Positions 23,171 through 26,683 of a stretch of 26,683 bases of DNA are shown here, piece by piece. The stretch lies in NCBI GenBank assembly GCA_047638715.1, contig JBLIMK010000059.1:1-26683 (forward strand), read 5' to 3'. The translations under genes were made by a program, and so were the position numbers. The DNA is from SHLQ01 sp047638715. GTDB taxonomy: Bacteria > Actinomycetota > Acidimicrobiia > Acidimicrobiales > SHLQ01. The notes beneath the pieces were generated by a model that was not told where the DNA came from, ran no database searches, and saw nothing but the letters and a program-made list of their open reading frames with translations. Position 1 is the stretch's first letter; each line of letters opens with the position of its first letter.

Positions 23171-23956
23171 GTGGGTCATGGCCAGGCGGGCAGGCTCGTC
23201 GTTGTTGGCACCGGAATTCGAACGACTGGTCAACTCACGGTCGAGGCAATCGCGTGGATGAAGGCCGCAGATGTCTTGTTCCACATCGTCGCCGATCCGG
23301 TGGCACATGAGGTGATCGCTCTGTTGCGTCCCGACGACGCGATCGACCTTCGTCAGTTCTACGACGAAGGAAAGCCGCGTCGCGAGTCGTACGAGGCGAT
23401 GTCATCAGCCATCATCGCCGAGGTGCAGTTGGGCAACGTTGTGTGTGTCGCGCTGTACGGCCACCCGGGGGTCTTCGCCCGCGCACCGCACCTAGCCGTT
23501 GAACGGGCCCGTGCCCTCGGGTTTCAAGCAGACATGTTCCCCGCTGTCTCGGCCGAAGACTGCCTGTTCGCCGAACTCCTCATCGATCCGGGCGATGGTT
23601 GCGCGCAATATGAGGCCACGAACTTCCTTCAACATGACCACGCCGCTGATCCGACGATCCACCTCTTGCTGTGGCAGATCGGGATGCTCGGCGATTGGAC
23701 GCACCGAGAGAATCGTGACCCACAGCAAAACATGGTGTTGCTGGTCGAGAAGCTTTCCACGTGGTACCCGCTCGATCACGTCGTGACCATGTATCAGGCT
23801 TCGGTCCACCTCAATACACCTCCGAGGGCCGACCAGATCGAGTTGCAGTCGCTACCGACGGCATGGGTCGGCGCGAGCTGCACCCTGTACGTTCCACCAG
23901 CTCGCGCCTACGTTCGAGACGACGAATTCGCCTCACGCATCGAGCGAGTTACGTAG
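23171..23956 (+). CDS. Borosin-like peptide backbone alpha-N-methyltransferase (tetrapyrrole-methylase fold)
   Basis: 261 residues. It starts RLVVVGTGIRTTGQLTVEAI, the SAM-binding GTGI motif of the TP-methylase fold. DLRQFYDEGKPRRESYEAM, ALYGHPGVF, FPAVSAEDCLFAELLIDPGDGC and YEATNFL follow the methyltransferase domain of the fungal borosin enzyme OphMA almost block by block. Y64, R70, Y74 and Y96 fall where I recall the OphMA catalytic Y66, R72, Y76 and Y98. OphMA carries its own core peptide; this protein ends after the catalytic domain, so the substrate must be separate, as in split borosins. The neighbouring repeat peptide is the obvious candidate. GTG start, 5 bp after the peptide stop, with the RBS AGGA overlapping that stop. 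The 3' end overlaps the convergent dioxygenase gene by 8 bp. A general tetrapyrrole methylase is less likely given SAEDCLFA and YGHPGVF. Confidence 0.88.
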   Translation: MGHGQAGRLVVVGTGIRTTGQLTVEAIAWMKAADVLFHIVADPVAHEVIALLRPDDAIDLRQFYDEGKPRRESYEAMSSAIIAEVQLGNVVCVALYGHPGVFARAPHLAVERARALGFQADMFPAVSAEDCLFAELLIDPGDGCAQYEATNFLQHDHAADPTIHLLLWQIGMLGDWTHRENRDPQQNMVLLVEKLSTWYPLDHVVTMYQASVHLNTPPRADQIELQSLPTAWVGASCTLYVPPARAYVRDDEFASRIERVT

Positions 23957-24776
23957 CTTCAGCGAGGACGAAGTCGTACTCGCAACGACGACCCGTCATG
24001 TCGGCGATGAGCGAATCGCGAACTCCGAAGACGGCATCGGAATCGAGATAGTCACTCTCGCTGTCGAAGAGGTGGGTGATGACCGTTTTCTGGCCTTCAG
24101 CGGACACGACGAAGTGCATGTGCGCTGGGCGCCAGCTGTGGCGGCCGTTTTCGAACAACAATTCGCCCGCCGGGCCATCGCCCGGAATGGTGTAGGCGAC
24201 CGGCCGCACCGCCATGATCTCGTAGCTGCCATCAGCGCCCGTGGTGAAGATGCCGCGCATGTTCAGCGGGGTCTGAGACGGATCTTGGACGTCGTAGAAA
24301 CCGTTGGAAGCAGTGCACCACACGTCGGGCTCCGCGCCCTCGATCGGGTTGCCGTCGAGATCTCGAACCGTGCCGTGGTAGACGACCGGTTCGTCGAGGT
24401 CACTCGGGTCGATGACGATACTCCCGCCCATTTCTTTACGAGGTGCGTTGTCGACATGGAAGGGGCCAAACACAGTCGGCTCAGTGCTCCCGGCCTCGGC
24501 CTGATGATTGATCATCTCGATGAGCATCGACACGCCGATCGTGTCCGACAACAAAATAAACTCCTGTCGCTCAGCAGTGCACATCTCTCCCGTGCGGGTA
24601 AGCCCTTGCATGCCGGCGAACCATTCCTCGCGCGTCAATCCGACCTCGGCCACAAACTCGTGCAGGTGCTTAATCAATGATGTCGTGATCTCGTGCAACC
24701 TGGCATTGGTTGAGTCGTCATACGAGGACAGCACGTTGCGAAGGTGTTCCTCGGGTGTGATGTTGTGTTGTGTCAT
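23949..24776 (-). CDS. Intradiol ring-cleavage dioxygenase, hydroxyquinol/catechol 1,2-dioxygenase type
   Basis: 275 residues, the normal length for hydroxyquinol 1,2-dioxygenases. The N-terminal helical dimerisation domain (HLRNVLSSYDDSTNARLHEITTSLIKHLHEF and following) precedes the catalytic barrel. Non-heme Fe(III) ligands are Y161 (NGFYDVQ), Y195 (RPVAYTIPGDGP), H219 and H221 (RHSWRPAHMHF). It opens the ring of catechol or benzenetriol between the hydroxyls, giving a muconate or maleylacetate. The ATG overlaps the stop of the degenerate upstream membrane gene by 4 bases. Through a frame change in that relic, the dioxygenase frame is open upstream to about 25505, which would falsely suggest a 518-residue fusion. 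No maleylacetate reductase lies in the window. Confidence 0.9.
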   Translation of the reverse strand: MTQHNITPEEHLRNVLSSYDDSTNARLHEITTSLIKHLHEFVAEVGLTREEWFAGMQGLTRTGEMCTAERQEFILLSDTIGVSMLIEMINHQAEAGSTEPTVFGPFHVDNAPRKEMGGSIVIDPSDLDEPVVYHGTVRDLDGNPIEGAEPDVWCTASNGFYDVQDPSQTPLNMRGIFTTGADGSYEIMAVRPVAYTIPGDGPAGELLFENGRHSWRPAHMHFVVSAEGQKTVITHLFDSESDYLDSDAVFGVRDSLIADMTGRRCEYDFVLAEAT

Positions 24777-25489
24777 TGCATCGTCCCTCGGTGGAATGCT
24801 GGCCCTGCTGACCGGCAGTGTTCGGCTCGGATCTGGTCGCTTCGTCGCAGGTAACTCAATGCCAGCCAGCCGGGAAGAATTGGTAGCCAGAACGTCACGA
24901 AACGGAACAGGAACACCGCCAAGACCACCTGGCGTAGGAGCTGCGTTCGCCAACGCACTACCGGTCAGATAGAACAACCCAACTACCGGGAGCGAGACGG
25001 TCGAGCCGAAGGCGTCGAGGCTCGCGGCCATCGCTGCTAGGTAGGCCAGCGTGATTGCGGCTGAGCCACCGAACAGCAGCGCAATTCGTCCCGGACTCTT
25101 CCCGATCTGTTGCATCGAGTCCCAGCCGGCGCGAAGTTGAGGCGCAACCCGCTCCATGACCAGAGTCCGGGTGAAGGGCACCGCCAGAGAAAGCCCGATG
25201 ATCGCCACAGCGGCACCAAATCCGAATCCGACCCACTTCGGCGATGGAACTGGCACGCCTCCGGATTCCCGGTTGCCTCCGCTGAGAAGGAGGAACGTCA
25301 GGGTGAGACCAACGTGCATGATCAGCCCAGCTACGGCGTTCAGTCCAACAGCAGTAACGCTGACCGCGGTAGGGATGCCTCGTTTTTGGAAATACCGGAT
25401 GTTTGTCGCCACGCCGCCGACTCGGGCAGGAGTGACTCGATTGGCGAACGACGAAGCGAGCTGAGCGGCGAAAGCCGGCGCGAAGCGCC

Positions 25490-25660
25490 GCAAACTCCTC
25501 GGCACACCTGGCCCAACCGGCCCCGGGCATTGAACAGCACCTCGACCGGATCAAACGACGGGCGCCAGCAGGAGTGATCGGCCCCGACATCTTTACAGAC
25601 GAGAAAGCGCAGGCCGAGCTGATGGCACGAATCGAGGCCGCGGTCGACGGCGACGAATGA
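25490..25660 (+). pseudogene. 3' fragment of an unidentified gene inside the interrupted membrane gene
   Basis: On the plus strand a frame open from at least 25490 ends with TGA at 25658-25660 and reads like a real C-terminus (...APGIEQHLDRIKRRAPAGVIG..., ...QAELMARIEAAVDGDE). It has no start codon of its own because it begins at the junction with the leftward membrane gene. An inverted repeat CGGCGC-GAA-GCGCCG at 25476-25490 sits at the junction. I do not recognise the family. It is inferred to be the tail of a gene transferred here with the start of the next. Confidence 0.45.
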
Positions 25661-25764
25661 CCCGCGAGATCATCGGGATATACACCGAGCTTCGAGGGGT
25701 CGCCCCAGAGTCTCGGTTCGTGTACGCCGACGAGGAGACCGCCCCGACAATCGGTACGCGATAA
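25657..25764 (+). pseudogene. 5' fragment of a second unidentified gene, coupled by ATGA to the previous fragment
   Basis: The ATG at 25657 overlaps the TGA of the preceding fragment (ATGA), the same coupling seen in genuine operons of this genome. The frame gives 35 residues, starting MTREIIGIYTELRGVAPESR, then runs into the membrane-gene relic and stops at 25762-25764. The overlap suggests that both pieces derive from one co-transcribed pair. Family not recognised. Confidence 0.4.
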
Positions 25765-25979
25765 TGCCGAGCAGGCTTACCGTTGCGGCCACATAGGTGA
25801 TGATCGAGAACCCGATCGCGGCGAGCGCCCATCCCAACGAAGCCGTGCGAACCTGCTCCCAGATGTTGTCGATGTCGGCCAACTGGGGAAATAGGAACCA
25901 TGCGGCAACCGTAGTCGTACAAAGTACGAACCGCAATCTAGTGGCGATCGCCGCGCCCAAACGCGATGGCGACAATACG

Positions 25980-26654
25980 TCAGCTCGTCGAGTCGACCGC
26001 CCGCTCAAGGCCATCGAGGATGAGGGACAGTCCAAACTCGAACTCATCGCCGAAGTCGTATCCGGGCGTAAGGATGTGTTCGGTGGTGAGCTCGAGCAGG
26101 TGCGGATACTGACCGGCGAAGAACTGCTCGGTGATCGACGCGGAGAACTCGACCATCTCCTCTCCCGCTGTTGCCGGCAGGTTGACCTCCTGAAGGGCGA
26201 ACCCATAAATGAAGGAATCGATGATGGCGTATGCGTGCGCGGTCATCTGGATCGAGAAACCGGCCCCGCGCAGACAGCCGAGAACCGCATCGTGATGACC
26301 GAGGGTCGCCGGACCGGGGTTCGTGCGTGATTCCATGAGCGGTGTTGCCCATGGGTGTCGGGCGAGAACGGTCCGAGCCGCTCGGGCGCGATGCTGCATT
26401 GCCGTTTTCCAGCCGACGTCGATCGGCGGTAGGTCGATCTCGGTGAAGATGAGGTCGACCATGCCATCGATGATGGCCTCTTTGTTCCGGATGTGGTGGT
26501 AGATCGTCATGGGCTTCACGTCGATGGCGGTCGCAAGCTTACGAATCGTAAAACCCTCCATCCCGACGTCGTCAGCGAGAGCGATCGCGCCCTCGAGCAC
26601 CCGTTCTCGAGTCAGGGGCACTCGGGCCGGCTCGTTGTTTACTGGTGGTGTCAT
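25980..26654 (-). CDS. TetR-family transcriptional regulator
   Basis: 224 residues, the typical length. The N-terminal HTH spans about 17-63 (RERVLEGAIALADDVGMEGFTIRKLATAIDVKPMTIYHHIRNKEAIIDGMVD). The tail resembles the TetR_C ligand-binding domain (ARHPWATPLMESRTNPGPATLGHHDAVLGCLRGAGFS, AYAIIDSFIYGFALQE). It lies just upstream of the decayed membrane gene on the same strand and may once have controlled it. The dioxygenase further on is another candidate target. Ligand unknown. Only 29 bp upstream of its start are in the window. Confidence 0.9.
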   Translation of the reverse strand: MTPPVNNEPARVPLTRERVLEGAIALADDVGMEGFTIRKLATAIDVKPMTIYHHIRNKEAIIDGMVDLIFTEIDLPPIDVGWKTAMQHRARAARTVLARHPWATPLMESRTNPGPATLGHHDAVLGCLRGAGFSIQMTAHAYAIIDSFIYGFALQEVNLPATAGEEMVEFSASITEQFFAGQYPHLLELTTEHILTPGYDFGDEFEFGLSLILDGLERAVDSTS

Positions 26655-26683
26655 GTGCCACTTCCATGGATCTCGTGTTGATA

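Larger units (their letters stand above)
24773..25975 (-). pseudogene. Broken lysylphosphatidylglycerol-synthase-TM/flippase-like integral membrane protein gene
   Basis: Three pieces of one membrane protein are recognisable. The N-terminal piece (about 25975 to 25765, possible TTG start at 25975) encodes FLFPQLADIDNIWEQV...GWALAAIGF...TYVAATVSLLGI. The middle piece (about 25500 to 24920) encodes FAAQLASSFANRVTPARVGGVATNIRYFQKRGIP, GLNAVAGLIMHVGL and ANAAPTPGGLGG. The last piece, in another frame (to the stop at 24773-24775), encodes AVFLFRFVTFWLPILPGWLALSYLRR. Intact relatives carry roughly 15-25 more residues between GGLG and the AVFLFR segment, so a frame-changing internal deletion is inferred. 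Pieces one and two are separated by ~260 bp of opposite-strand sequence. The relic's stop overlaps the dioxygenase ATG. Confidence 0.82.

Noticed and set aside
23949..25505. Genuine 518-residue membrane-dioxygenase fusion protein
   Set aside because: The dioxygenase has its own ATG, and the membrane part is out of its native frame just before the join, where the native C-terminal frame (FWLPILPGWLAL) is seen in another frame.
25476..25764. Insertion sequence or MITE
   Set aside because: No transposase, no matching terminal inverted repeats at both ends and no target duplication seen; the content looks like pieces of two ordinary coupled genes.

Overview
The window reads as high-GC (roughly 60% by eye) actinobacterial chromosome, most likely Acidimicrobiia. 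The basis is actinobacterial-type protein families, a secreted lipoprotein with a Thr-rich linker, a class III cyclase/ATPase/TPR regulator, and dense gene packing with many ATGA and TAATG overlaps. The taxonomic placement is inference; there is no rRNA, tRNA or phylogenetic marker here.

Region 1 (1-8587) is aromatic-acid catabolism. The leftward genes hpaE (cut by the window edge) and hpaF diverge from a long rightward operon: hpaG, hpaR, hpaH, a crotonase, the three subunits of a molybdenum hydroxylase in the order Mo-FAD-FeS, and an MFS transporter. HpaE, F, G and H belong to the homoprotocatechuate (3,4-dihydroxyphenylacetate) meta-cleavage pathway. HpaR is its MarR-type regulator. A 13-bp direct repeat with 20-bp periodicity in the divergent promoter is its candidate operator. 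The Mo hydroxylase lacks the CO dehydrogenase active-site loop, so it probably hydroxylates an organic substrate feeding this pathway.

Region 2 (8588-19436) is housekeeping and miscellaneous: a cold-shock protein with a perfect-stem terminator, a small NPPY methyltransferase, a leftward operon (K+ channel, FAM173-like methyltransferase, phytanoyl-CoA dioxygenase family protein), type II dehydroquinase, a sarcosine-oxidase-like flavoenzyme divergent from an MFS transporter, a nitrobindin, a GNAT with an apparent remnant of a second GNAT at its N-terminus, a methyltransferase and a lipoprotein.

Region 3 (19437-23956) is the most interesting part. A GNAT (TTG start) overlaps a 943-residue cyclase/STAND-ATPase/TPR protein. 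These are followed by an 83-residue peptide gene made of a 30-residue leader and six octapeptides, EPE(T/V)(P/E)GIR, encoded by three perfect 48-bp tandem repeats. Five bases later comes a tetrapyrrole-methylase-fold protein that strongly resembles the methyltransferase domain of OphMA, the fungal borosin peptide-backbone N-methyltransferase. I read this as a split-borosin-like RiPP locus with a multi-core precursor.

Region 4 (23949-26683) holds a hydroxyquinol/catechol-type intradiol dioxygenase, a decayed lysylphosphatidylglycerol-synthase-TM/flippase-like membrane protein gene, and a TetR regulator, all leftward. The membrane gene is broken twice: by an internal deletion with a frame change and by a ~260-bp insert carrying pieces of two coupled genes on the opposite strand. 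No tRNA, rRNA, CRISPR array or intact insertion sequence was seen.
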